Positions 51,647 through 61,600 of a DNA stretch of 64,000 nt are shown here, piece by piece. Positions within the stretch are counted from its first letter, which is position 1; every line of letters starts with the position of its first letter. The notes beneath the pieces are model-generated. The model was not told where the DNA came from. It did not search any database and saw nothing but the letters and a program-made list of their open reading frames with translations. Origin of the DNA: Sphingobacteriales bacterium (lineage in GTDB: Bacteria > Bacteroidota > Bacteroidia > Chitinophagales > Chitinophagaceae); the NCBI GenBank assembly GCA_003963365.1, contig RXJG01000003.1, forward strand, positions 65,543-129,542. Reading direction: 5' to 3'. The position numbers and the translations under genes are program-made.

Positions 51647-53482
51647 CTAATCCAGTTTATCCCACCATGTTTTTTTCAATATCATTATTATAATAACCAG
51701 TACAGCAATAGTAATCACCAACGGTAGCTTCATCCATAATACCACGTACATTGGCAAAATGGTAAGACATAATTGCGCAATAATTCCCAGCACTACATTA
51801 AACATATCCAGCTTAAATCTTTTATTGGGGATAAATGACGGATCATCAGCCATTACTTTTTCTCTTACTGGTTTCCAGAAACCCCATGGCCGCACTGTTT
51901 TGTAAAATTCTTTTAACACATTTTCATCAGTTGGAGGAGCTGCGTATGTTCCGATGATACAACCTGCAATTGATATAATAAATAACAATGGCCAGGTATA
52001 AAGCGGTAATGTATCCGGAAAAATATATGGGAACGTTAAAGCCGCCGCCACACCAGTAAACATTCCCCAGAAAAAACCATTCGCATTAAAACGCCACCAG
52101 TACCATTTGAACATATTAGCAGCAATATAACCACCGTATAAAGCACCTACTATCCATTGCAGTACACTATTTACATTCTTAACAAAAAAACCAAGTATTA
52201 CCCCTGTTGCAACCACCAATACTCCTACTATATAATTTAAACGGATAACACTCTTATTGTTTGCAGTTGGATTTACATACTTAAGATAAATGTCATTAAC
52301 GATATAAGCCTGTGCCGCATTAAGTGTGCCGGAAAAAGTTCCCATGAAAGCTCCAAGCAAACCAGTTAATACCAACCCTAAAATTCCTGCAGGTAAAAAA
52401 TTATTGATAGCTGATGGAAGAATTTTTTCAAAATCAGTTCCATTGGCGGATGAAAGATTTAGTTGATTGTAGTATAATATTGCCAGAACAGTTAATCCAA
52501 TAATCATTGAATAACGAACAGGTAGTAAGATGATTGAAACAAAACCTGTCATCTTTGATGCTTCCTTCGGCGAACGGGTGGAAAGAATTTTCTGCATATC
52601 GTAATTAGGAGCAGGACCTGCCAGGCTGGCGAACACTCCTTTAAACAACATCATCATAAAAAATATACCAAACACACCATAGGCATCGTCAGTAATTTTC
52701 CTTGTTACATCAGGGTTGATACTGCTCCAGTTCAATCCTAATTCCCATTTGAAAAATGGCGTATTCCATCCCCCCGGTACGTTCAATGTTTCGCTGCCTC
52801 CATTATTGCGTAAATGAATAGCTGCAATTATTCCAATAGATAAACAAGCTATCGTCATCACGGCATATTTTATCACATCACCTAATACTATACTATGCAT
52901 CCCCCCTAGTACAGAATAAAAAGTTGCAATAGCGGTAACCACTATACCATAAAAATGGGGAACATATTGCGGTGGGATTTCAAAAGGAACATATTCTTTA
53001 ACTGATTGCCAGGGAAGAAATATTTCAACAAACTTTCCCAGGCCAACAAAGCCATAAGCTAAAAAACCGAAACAACTTAACAAAGCAAATGCAACCACCA
53101 CCTGGTGCGATAAGCCAACGCTTTTACCTGTTTTCCCAAACCTTGTCTGCAGCCATTCCGCTCCTGTTGTCGCATTGGATCTGCGCAACCATCTTGATAA
53201 AAACATCATTAAAAATACCTGGTTAAACACGGGCCACAACCAGGGAATCCAGATGCTTTTTAACCCATACACAAAACACAAGGCTACCATCCACATAGTA
53301 CCGCTTATATCAAACATATCACTGGCATCACTTAAACCCAGCATATACCACGGCAATGATTTGCCGCCCATGAGGTAACTGAGTTTATTCTGCTTCGCCT
53401 TTTTTCTGAACCAAAAGCCCAGCAGGATCATCACAAAAAAATAAAGAAAAATAATGGTAATATCTATGGCATGCAGGTTCAT
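51647..53482 (-). CDS. SSS family sodium:sugar symporter, probable mannobiose uptake
   Basis: 611 residues with about 14 membrane helices. The N-terminal KLSYLMGGKSLPWYMLGLSD stretch and SDMFDISGTMWM are the SSS sodium-site region. The length and the loop with YDMQKILSTRSPKEASK place it with large Bacteroidota sugar symporters. In the B. fragilis mannan cluster, a symporter of this type lies between the phosphorylase and the epimerase genes. It follows the GH26 gene after 145 bp, a gap without a recognisable terminator. Confidence 0.88.
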   Translation of the reverse strand: MNLHAIDITIIFLYFFVMILLGFWFRKKAKQNKLSYLMGGKSLPWYMLGLSDASDMFDISGTMWMVALCFVYGLKSIWIPWLWPVFNQVFLMMFLSRWLRRSNATTGAEWLQTRFGKTGKSVGLSHQVVVAFALLSCFGFLAYGFVGLGKFVEIFLPWQSVKEYVPFEIPPQYVPHFYGIVVTAIATFYSVLGGMHSIVLGDVIKYAVMTIACLSIGIIAAIHLRNNGGSETLNVPGGWNTPFFKWELGLNWSSINPDVTRKITDDAYGVFGIFFMMMLFKGVFASLAGPAPNYDMQKILSTRSPKEASKMTGFVSIILLPVRYSMIIGLTVLAILYYNQLNLSSANGTDFEKILPSAINNFLPAGILGLVLTGLLGAFMGTFSGTLNAAQAYIVNDIYLKYVNPTANNKSVIRLNYIVGVLVVATGVILGFFVKNVNSVLQWIVGALYGGYIAANMFKWYWWRFNANGFFWGMFTGVAAALTFPYIFPDTLPLYTWPLLFIISIAGCIIGTYAAPPTDENVLKEFYKTVRPWGFWKPVREKVMADDPSFIPNKRFKLDMFNVVLGIIAQLCLTILPMYVVLWMKLPLVITIAVLVIIIMILKKTWWDKLD

Positions 53483-53627
53483 TTACTTCTATAGCAAACT
53501 TTGTTTTAAGAGTTAAAAATGGCGAACTATCCGCTATGAGAACAAAGCGGATAGCGCCATATTGCTTTCGTAATTCCAAAACTGTCTTGAATTAACTGCG
53601 ATTATGACCATTCAAGCAGTGCTTTTG

Positions 53628-54770
53628 TTATAAGCCGGTTGGTTTATAAATATGTTTACCTTTAATATCGTTACCAAACAATGTTTTTTTCAGCCGGTAA
53701 AAACTTTTAAAATCATTTTCCGATAAATGCCCTTTATAAGGCATATAAAACTCCATTTCACCGCCTGCCTCTTTACCGGCATTTCTCCACGCCAGTGCAT
53801 AGGATATTTTATGATTTCTTAATCCCTGCCACAAAGTTTTTGTCCACCAGCTACTGTCGGGAACAGTACCATAACCAAACTCAGTTAATGCAGGTATCTT
53901 CTTCTTTGCATCAGCAATGGATTCCAGTGTGGTTAATGTTTTATCCAATTCGTCAATGAATTTTTTATTGCCTTCATTGCGCTGGTAAATATCAAACCCC
54001 ATTACATCCACATATTCGTCTCCCGGGTATCTTTCCAGGTATTCTTCCTTGGTTGCAAACCTGTCAGTATTATAAGCAAAGAGCAAGTGATGAATGTTCT
54101 TTTCATTGCGCAGATAATCCACAGTAAACCGGTATAATTGTTTTAATTGATCCGGTGTGCAATGATTTTTTCCCCACCAAAACCAGCTTCCGTTCAGTTC
54201 ATGAAAGGGACGGAAGATTACCGGTATAAATTCACCCTTTTTCCCTTTTAAACTATTTAAAAAACCAGCTACCTTATCTAACCAGTTTTTATACAAATTA
54301 TTTTTTTCGCCACCGGGTAATACTGATGCCACTGTTCCGGCTGCGGGTTCCCAGGCTGATTTACCTGTTAACGGGTTGTTCAAATGCCAGCTAACGGTGA
54401 TAACAGCTCCCATTTCATATCCCTCTTTAATAAACTCCAGCATTTTGTCAAACGGCACACTATCTAAATTTACTTTACTATCCAGCTCAATATGTCCCAA
54501 TTCCCATCCAAACACTGCTGGAAAATCGCCGGTAACGTCTTTTACATCACTTCGCCCCTTTTCATATTTCCAATTAACACCATAGGCCATATCATCCTGG
54601 TGACCTATCATAATTCCAGCAGTAAGCAGTTTTTTCAGATTGCGATACAGATTAACTGTTGCTGGAGTAGCCTTACCATCACTTGGGAAATCGTTTTGAC
54701 ACATGGCCGGATGAGTGCTACAAAATAATAACAGCAAAGCACAACATCTTTTATTCCAACTGTTATTCAT
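53628..54770 (-). CDS. GH26 beta-mannanase / mannobiohydrolase
   Basis: 380 residues with a signal peptide (ending AMCQ). The GH26 barrel has acid/base Glu191 in FRPFHELNGSWFWWG and nucleophile Glu297 in PALTEFGY. The short single-domain form resembles ManA of Bacteroides, which releases mannobiose from beta-1,4-mannan. It is the first gene of the minus-strand mannan operon. A minus-strand -7 element TAAGTTTG lies about 110 bp upstream, and an AraC gene is divergent. Confidence 0.92.
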   Translation of the reverse strand: MNNSWNKRCCALLLLFCSTHPAMCQNDFPSDGKATPATVNLYRNLKKLLTAGIMIGHQDDMAYGVNWKYEKGRSDVKDVTGDFPAVFGWELGHIELDSKVNLDSVPFDKMLEFIKEGYEMGAVITVSWHLNNPLTGKSAWEPAAGTVASVLPGGEKNNLYKNWLDKVAGFLNSLKGKKGEFIPVIFRPFHELNGSWFWWGKNHCTPDQLKQLYRFTVDYLRNEKNIHHLLFAYNTDRFATKEEYLERYPGDEYVDVMGFDIYQRNEGNKKFIDELDKTLTTLESIADAKKKIPALTEFGYGTVPDSSWWTKTLWQGLRNHKISYALAWRNAGKEAGGEMEFYMPYKGHLSENDFKSFYRLKKTLFGNDIKGKHIYKPTGL

Positions 54771-55078
54771 TATGCTTTAATACAATCTTGTTTAATTATC
54801 AAATAACTCTTTTAAAATCAGAAAACTCATCCTTTAAAATAAACTTTCTTGATTACCAGTTAAAATTATTTTAGAGGCAAACTTAGGCCTAATACTATTT
54901 TGCCTATAGCTTATATTTTTTAGACTTTAAAAAAGATTATTAAACACACAGCAATTAAACTAACAACTGTATGGGTTAAAATGATATGGGTGCAAAAAAA
55001 AATTGGAGCTCAGGATGGTACTTTTTATGCATTTTCGGTATTATTGTAACCCGATTAATTGCTTATTCGTAATAACAA
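54771..55078. promoter_or_regulatory. Divergent regulatory region between GH26 and the AraC gene
   Basis: 308 bp, strongly A+T-rich. Minus-strand TAAGTTTG (54885-54878) is a good -7 element for the GH26 operon, leaving a leader of about 100 bases. In that leader AACTC occurs at 54805 and 54824, and TTTAAAAT at 54811-54818 and 54833-54840, an imperfect direct repeat with about 20-bp pitch. No open frame or RNA gene was recognised. Confidence 0.5.
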
Positions 55079-55960
55079 GTGAAAGAAAATTTGCTTAAAG
55101 AAATTATACCGCTTACTACGGAGGATTGCTACACTATTTTTACCCGTGTAAAAAAAGATTTCAACTTCCCGTTGCATTACCATGAGGAGTTTGAACTTAA
55201 CCTCATATTAAATGGTACAGGAGCCAGGAGAGTAATTGGTGACCATATAGGTGAGATTGATGAGTATGAATTAGTATTGGTAGGCCCTAACCTGCAACAT
55301 GCCTGGTTTACCCATAATTTTAAAGGTAAAGAACTAACTGAGGTAACCATACAGTTTCCATTAGATTTTTTAGATGAAAAATTTCTGCGGCGTAACCAGT
55401 TAAGTTTTATCCGCAATATGTTCGAAAAATCGGTAAGGGGTATTTTGTTTTCTGCCGAAACAGCAAAAAAAATAGCCCCTGTTATGTTGCAACTGGGGAA
55501 AAAACAGGGATTTGATGGCGTATTGGAAGTATTGTCCATCCTTCATGACCTCTCCATTTCCCGAAATATGAAGTTGCTGTCAGATGCTACTTTTAATAAC
55601 GCAGAGAATTTTACCTACAACAGTCGCCGTATTGAAAAAGTAATGGGATACCTTAACCAGCATTTTGATAAACAAATTTCATTGAACGATGTGGCTCAGC
55701 AGGCAAATATGACCCAGGCGGCTTTTAGTCGGTTCTTTAAAACGAAAACCGGCAATAATTATATTGACAGTCTGAATGAAATCAGGCTGGGTCATGCTGC
55801 CCGTTTGCTAATAGATACCAACCGTTCCATTGCGGAGATTGCTTATCACTGCGGTTTTAATAATATTTCCAACTTCAACCGCTTATTTAAAAAGAAAAAA
55901 GGAGTTACGCCAAAAGTATTCCGGGAAGATTTTGCTTACGGAGCAAGAGTATTTGTTTAA
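55079..55960 (+). CDS. AraC family transcriptional regulator
   Basis: 293 residues from a GTG start (no nearby ATG fits). The N-terminal cupin sensor (about 20-130) opens FPLHYHEEFELNLILNGTG and has ELVLVGPNLQHAW. The C-terminal double helix-turn-helix (about 190-288) has LNDVAQQANMTQAAFSRFFK and IAEIAYHCGFNNISNFNRLF. It is divergent from the GH26 operon, so it is the likely sugar-responsive activator of the mannan genes. It overlaps the convergent esterase gene by 4 bp. Confidence 0.88.
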   Translation: MKENLLKEIIPLTTEDCYTIFTRVKKDFNFPLHYHEEFELNLILNGTGARRVIGDHIGEIDEYELVLVGPNLQHAWFTHNFKGKELTEVTIQFPLDFLDEKFLRRNQLSFIRNMFEKSVRGILFSAETAKKIAPVMLQLGKKQGFDGVLEVLSILHDLSISRNMKLLSDATFNNAENFTYNSRRIEKVMGYLNQHFDKQISLNDVAQQANMTQAAFSRFFKTKTGNNYIDSLNEIRLGHAARLLIDTNRSIAEIAYHCGFNNISNFNRLFKKKKGVTPKVFREDFAYGARVFV

Positions 55961-56829
55961 TTTTTTACCGCAAGCCATCGGTTATCAATCAGCCATTCTT
56001 TCATCCTGGCAGGCCATGCTTTTATACTTAGCAGCGTTGATCTTTTACCCATATTAAACGCATGATTACCCTGTGCATAGATATGAACTTCCACCGGCAC
56101 TTTTGACTGGCGATGCATTTGCAACAATTTTACTACCGGTTCCGAACAACATACATCGTCATTTGCTGCCAATAAAAAAGTTGGCGACGCATTAGCCGCA
56201 ACGGAATCAGGAACAACTAAAGGACCCGGGTAGATTAATATTTGAAAAGCCGGTTTAGCATTTAGCTGATCAACCATATCAGGATTAATATAATTTTTAT
56301 CTGAAAAATGATACGATAACCACCCGGCCACTTCGCCTCCGGCTGAAAAACCCATTATTCCAATTTTATTACTGTCCACTTCATATTGTGCTGCAAGGCA
56401 TTTCACCAGTCGCATGGCCCGGAAAACATCCTGTTTAACATGCGATGGATTGTACAAAGCACTATCCCGTCTGAATAAGCGGTATTTTAAAATAAAAGCT
56501 GTAATACCTATGCTGTTGAAATATTTAGCAACTTCTACTCCTTCTGAATTAAAAACCAAATTTTGAAAACCGCCACCGGGACAAATTAAAACGGCTGTAC
56601 CACTATTATTTTCTTTAGATGCAGGATATACAGTTACAGAAGGATTATGAATATTTCTTACCCACCAGTCTTTTGCCTGCTCGGGTTCATCTTTTTTATT
56701 TTCAAAACCAGGTGCACCATTTTTCCATAAATGAATTACTATGGAGTCCTGTGCCAAAACCCTGTCATCTATCATTAGCAGTAACAGTAGAATATGTAAT
56801 GCCCAATATATTTTATTCAATTGCATCAA
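55957..56829 (-). CDS. Secreted alpha/beta-hydrolase, probable carbohydrate esterase
   Basis: 290 residues with a signal peptide (ending VLAQ). The oxyanion region is VLICPGGGFQ. The nucleophile is in GFSAGGEVA (Ser162), the acid in LAANDDVCC (near 224-225) and the histidine in QGNHAFNMG (His256). It is of the BD-FAE/acetylxylan-esterase-like type. In a mannan locus, removal of acetyl groups is the likely task. It lies 12 bp after the GH16 gene on the same strand. Confidence 0.85.
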   Translation of the reverse strand: MMQLNKIYWALHILLLLLMIDDRVLAQDSIVIHLWKNGAPGFENKKDEPEQAKDWWVRNIHNPSVTVYPASKENNSGTAVLICPGGGFQNLVFNSEGVEVAKYFNSIGITAFILKYRLFRRDSALYNPSHVKQDVFRAMRLVKCLAAQYEVDSNKIGIMGFSAGGEVAGWLSYHFSDKNYINPDMVDQLNAKPAFQILIYPGPLVVPDSVAANASPTFLLAANDDVCCSEPVVKLLQMHRQSKVPVEVHIYAQGNHAFNMGKRSTLLSIKAWPARMKEWLIDNRWLAVKN

Positions 56830-56841
56830 TCAGTTTCTGAG

Positions 56842-58041
56842 TTATTGAAATACCCGTACATAATCTACTATCATCCTTTGAGGAAAACTCGTTGTACCAT
56901 CAGGAGAACCTGGCCATCCGCCGCCCACAGCAACATTAAATATAAAAAAGAAATCACTGTTAAACGGATAGGATGAACCTATATTGGAAGCATTCGCTGA
57001 AAGATATTCAATATCATCTACTAAAATTTTAACACTATCCTGTGCCCACACCAGGCTGTAAACATGAAACTGCTGATCAAAACTCCCGGAAGACAAAACG
57101 TAACTGTTACCTTTTGACGCATGTGTCGCTAGCGTTGGGCCGTAATGCACCGTTCCATAAATTTTATTGGGCTCCTGTCCCAGCAATTCCATAATGTCAA
57201 TTTCGCCACAGGCAGGCCAACCAACAGCATCAATATTATTTCCAAGCATCCATAATGCCGGCCAAATACCTTTTCCTTTTGGAAGAATGGCTCTTATGTC
57301 AATACGTCCGTATTTAAATTTCTGTTTATTCTTGGTAATCATTCTGGTTGAAGTATAGGCAAACCCGCTGAAATTTTCCTGTCTTGCTTCTATAATTAAA
57401 TTACCGGCTGATTGAAAAACATTCTCCAGACGGCCAGTGTAATATTCCAACTCATTATTGCCCCAGCCATTGTTATTACCATTTTCAAATGTCCAATCGG
57501 AAGTATTGACTTGGTTAGCATTAAATTCATCACTCCAAACCATTGTCATCCCGGGGTAAGTGGCTGGTGTGGTATAACCTGTGTTAGGCACTGGAAAATA
57601 AGTTCCATTTTCATTGATGATATTACCAGCAGCTTTATTAGTTTTTATTGTACAATTGGATGGGTTATCAATCTGCACATAAAAATATTTATTTGTGGTA
57701 CGTAAACTATCCGCTTTAACGGTTACATTAATGGTTGTTTCCAGTTGGTTAGCCGGTATTGTAATTGTTCCCGATGCAGGAATAAAATCTTTATTTGACA
57801 AAGCTGTTCCTTCTAAAGTGGAATAGGTCACGGATACAGTGCCTGAAAACGCTTTATCTAAAGTTAGTTTAAACTTAAATACATTATCACTGGTAGTACG
57901 CTGTTGTTCAACACCTGCAATACTAATACCGGGCAAAGGCGTCTCGGATGATTTCTTTTTCCCACAGGACAAAAGCGTTATGCCAAAAGCAAAAAATATA
58001 AATAAATGCGACTTGATGGTCAGGAAGTGATTAGTTTGCAT
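56842..58041 (-). CDS. Lipoprotein GH16 endo-beta-glucanase with Calx-beta domain
   Basis: 399 residues. The signal ends in a lipobox (LLSCGKKK, Cys26). A Calx-beta-like domain covers about 38-145. The GH16 jelly-roll covers about 160-399, with the catalytic signature EIDIME (Glu280, Asp282, Glu285) and flanking GIWPALWMLG. It hydrolyses beta-1,3- or mixed-linkage glucans such as laminarin or lichenan. The 121 bp before it separate it from the redoxin gene. Confidence 0.9.
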   Translation of the reverse strand: MQTNHFLTIKSHLFIFFAFGITLLSCGKKKSSETPLPGISIAGVEQQRTTSDNVFKFKLTLDKAFSGTVSVTYSTLEGTALSNKDFIPASGTITIPANQLETTINVTVKADSLRTTNKYFYVQIDNPSNCTIKTNKAAGNIINENGTYFPVPNTGYTTPATYPGMTMVWSDEFNANQVNTSDWTFENGNNNGWGNNELEYYTGRLENVFQSAGNLIIEARQENFSGFAYTSTRMITKNKQKFKYGRIDIRAILPKGKGIWPALWMLGNNIDAVGWPACGEIDIMELLGQEPNKIYGTVHYGPTLATHASKGNSYVLSSGSFDQQFHVYSLVWAQDSVKILVDDIEYLSANASNIGSSYPFNSDFFFIFNVAVGGGWPGSPDGTTSFPQRMIVDYVRVFQ

Positions 58042-58162
58042 GTTTTAATTGTTTATCAAAGAAAATGCTTTTTGTTTACCAATCAAAGGTTATGTTAATC
58101 TACATATACCATCCCCACAGTTGGAGGAATAAACTAAGATAAAATCAATGTACCATTCACTG

Positions 58163-58657
58163 CTAAAGTCTTTTCATACGGTTAATAAGATCATCCACAT
58201 ACGTCTCTTTTTTGTATACATAATTAAGGTTGCCTTTTTTATCGTATAACGCTGTAAATGGCATAAGCATTATTTTATAATAGTTTCTTAAATAAAAAAT
58301 ATTTCCCTCGGTTCCCGCTTTGATATTACCATAAGAAGCTATGTTATATTTTTTTTCAAACACCGCTAATTCCTCAACGGGTTTGTATGTCACCAGAATG
58401 ATTTGTGCTTTTTTTAAGTTGACCATTTTGGGAAATAACTCATTCATTAATTTTTGACAATGGTCACAGTCGGGGTCAAAATAAATCAGTACTACAGGTT
58501 TTCCCTTTGGTAAATCTTTTTCAATGTCAAAAATTTTACGGGTTGAAAGCGTCATTTTAAACGCCGGAATTTTTTGTGAAAACGTATCAAGCCCTTTTAA
58601 CAAAAAAAGAGATAAACATAAAACGGTAATTAAAGCAGAATCTATTTTTTGTTTCAT
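58163..58657 (-). CDS. Thioredoxin-fold protein with CxxC motif
   Basis: 164 residues with an N-terminal signal anchor (about 7-27). The fold is AhpC/TSA-redoxin-like, with CDHC at 64-67 in YFDPDCDHCQKLMNELFP. The later EGNIFYLRNYYKIMLMPFTAL carries the cis-Pro strand. It is probably a periplasmic disulfide reductase or ResA-like protein. It follows the 1192-residue FG-GAP lipoprotein gene by 19 bp, so the two may function together. Confidence 0.82.
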   Translation of the reverse strand: MKQKIDSALITVLCLSLFLLKGLDTFSQKIPAFKMTLSTRKIFDIEKDLPKGKPVVLIYFDPDCDHCQKLMNELFPKMVNLKKAQIILVTYKPVEELAVFEKKYNIASYGNIKAGTEGNIFYLRNYYKIMLMPFTALYDKKGNLNYVYKKETYVDDLINRMKRL

Positions 58658-58676
58658 TTTACCTGTTGCAGATTAA

Positions 58677-61600
58677 TTAAAAAGGTGAGTTGATTCTTCT
58701 TTTTCTTCCTTTAGAGTCAGTTATTTCAATATATGCCACCGATTCATCCGTATTCAAGAAACGTCCGGATTGGGAAAGTAAGGAAGCCCCATAGCCAACT
58801 TCCCATTTTCGTTTTGTTCCGTTCTTATACACAATCAAACCATTCTCATCAGTAGGTTGCAATGGAATACTTTTAATCTTTCTTTTTAGTTCAAATAGTT
58901 TTAAAGGTCCTTTATTTTGACTCGCAGCCAGAACACATTTTCCTGTTTTGTTTCGTAATTCAACCAGGGCCTTACCATCGCCGGGGATATAAACTCCACT
59001 CTGAAGAATTGATAACGTTTTGAAATTACCTTTTCCGTCACCTTTCAGTACAAGGCCATTAAAAGCATCGTATCTCCCGGTAGAAACTTCCGTACCGTAA
59101 TCATTTCCATTTAAAGCTATATCCAGGTTACCATCTCCATCAAAATCATCCGCAACCATTCCATTGATAATAGAGAATTGTGCCGCTACAGGCAAAGGTT
59201 CTACAGAAAATGTTCCGTTACCATTATTTCTAATAAAGGAACTTTTAAAATAATTTGAAGAATATTTTGTAATCCCCTGCATTTGTTCAGGTGTAAGCAT
59301 TTGGTCAAATGTGGCATTGGCAAATGCATTATAGGTTAAAAACCTTCTTTTAATAAATGGCATCTGATCTACAATATCATCACGGGTGTTAACAGAAAAC
59401 TCCTGAAGCTTTCCTCCCACTTTATCTTTTATATACTTTGTAAGTATACATTCAGTACTTCCATTGTTATCAAAATCCTTTGAATAAACTGAAACCGGGT
59501 ATTGATCACTGGCTTTATAAAATGAATTTTCACCCAGGTTTCCAGCTATATAATCTATATAACCATCATTATTAAAGTCACCGGAAATAATGCTGTTCCA
59601 CCAGCCTGAGTAATTGCTGATCCCGGTTGAAGCGGTCACATTTTTAAAAACACCTTTATTGTTTTTGAAAAATTGTAATGGTTTCCATTCTCCGGCTAAA
59701 ATCAAATCCTGCCAACCATCATTATCAAAATCAGTCCATATGGCATCGCAAGTTATTCCGATATTAATAAGATCTGGTGCAATTGATTTGGTTACATCTG
59801 TAAACTTGATTAAGGAACCTTTGGAATCATTTCTATAAATAAAGCAGGATACCGGTTGAGGATAATTCCAGGGTTTTACCCGCCCGGTAATAAACAAGTC
59901 CAGATCACCATCTTTATCATAATCACATGCCCTTACACAAATTTTGCTCGTAGTATTTATTGGAAGAGCAGTAGAGTCTAGTGTAAAATCTCCCTTGCCA
60001 TTATTTATGTATAAAAGGTCCTGGTATTTTTGATCACCCTCTCTATAAGCATATCCGCCGGCTGATATATAAAGGTCCAAATCACCATCACCATCAGCAT
60101 CAAATAAAAGTAATCCCCGATCATCTGTCCACTTATCCGCTACCTGGTCAGTTAGTAACAGATAAGAAGTTAAAAATTTACCGTCTGGCTGTTGTGTAAA
60201 AATTACCGGACTGTGATTGGGTGATCCACCTGCAATCAAATCGTCCATTCCATCTCCATTTATATCACCCACAGCCAACCCGGGTGAAAATTCAGAAAAT
60301 TTATGTGGCAATAATTTTTGAATATTAAAATCGATAAAATCTTTCTGTGCATGAGTATAGTTAATGCCTGTTTGGCTGGTAACTGTTGTGAATAAACTAT
60401 TCTCTGCTAATAACGGTGGATTTTGCAGTTGGATGGGTGAAGCATCTTTAATATTAACATTCATTCTTTTATTGATAGCAGGTTTAATTATTACTTGTTT
60501 TAAATTTCCCGGCCACAATATTTCAACGGAATCAACGTCATCTTCCCCAAGTCCAAAATGCATAACAGGAGAAACAGAAGAGAGATAACCACGGAAAGGA
60601 TTGTTAGTATAAGCCTGAATAAAACTTTTTTGATGCACAATCACTCTTGTTCCAATACCATTTATATTTTTCTCAGCGCCGGTAAATTGAAAGTCTAAAA
60701 ACTTATTTTGATGCGAATCTTCATGCGAACTTTCATTCTGAAAAATCATCGCCGGATCCCCAATATTATTAATCACCACATCCAGATCGCCATCATTATC
60801 CAGGTCAGCAAAAATTGCACCGTTGGAAAAAGATGGATTTTCAAAACCCCAATCACTGGTTTTATCAGTGAATTTTAATCCATCTTCGTTTTTGAAAATA
60901 TAATTGTGAATCTTTACTGATGGAATCTGATCAAGCATTTCTTTTTTTGACATCAGGTTAGAAGCTTTAGCCCTGAACGCCACAAAGTCATGATCCGTTA
61001 TATCCTTGGGAAAACCGTTGGTATACAAAATATCTTTTTTACCATCATTATCATAATCTGCTACCAATGGTGTCCAGCTCCAGTCAGTTTCTGCAATGCC
61101 TGCGTAAAAACCGATATCGGAAAAAACAGGATGTTTAATGGAGTCTAATTCACCGATGGTGGGCCCCTGATTCAATTGCAGCATGTTTCGCACATACTGG
61201 TATTGATAACCATAATAATCACTGTTCTGATACATAAAATAATTATTCGCATTCAGAAACATTTTCTTTCTATAGTTATCCTCAGGTGACATATCCACTT
61301 CCACCACATCATCCAGGCCATCATTATTAATATCCACTGCGTCACTACCCATTGAATTGGCAGCGGTATGTTTAAAATACTGCATTACACTATCGGTAAA
61401 GGTTCCATTATGATTATTAATGTATAGTACATTACTGGAGAGATAATCATTGGTTACTAAAATATCCGGCCATCCATCATTGTTGGCATCAAATATATCG
61501 GCTGCATGACTGTACCCTTCCACTAATATTCCGGCCTGACGGGAAACGTCAGTAAATACAGGATGTTTTAAAGAATCATTCCAGTCATTTCGATAGAGTT

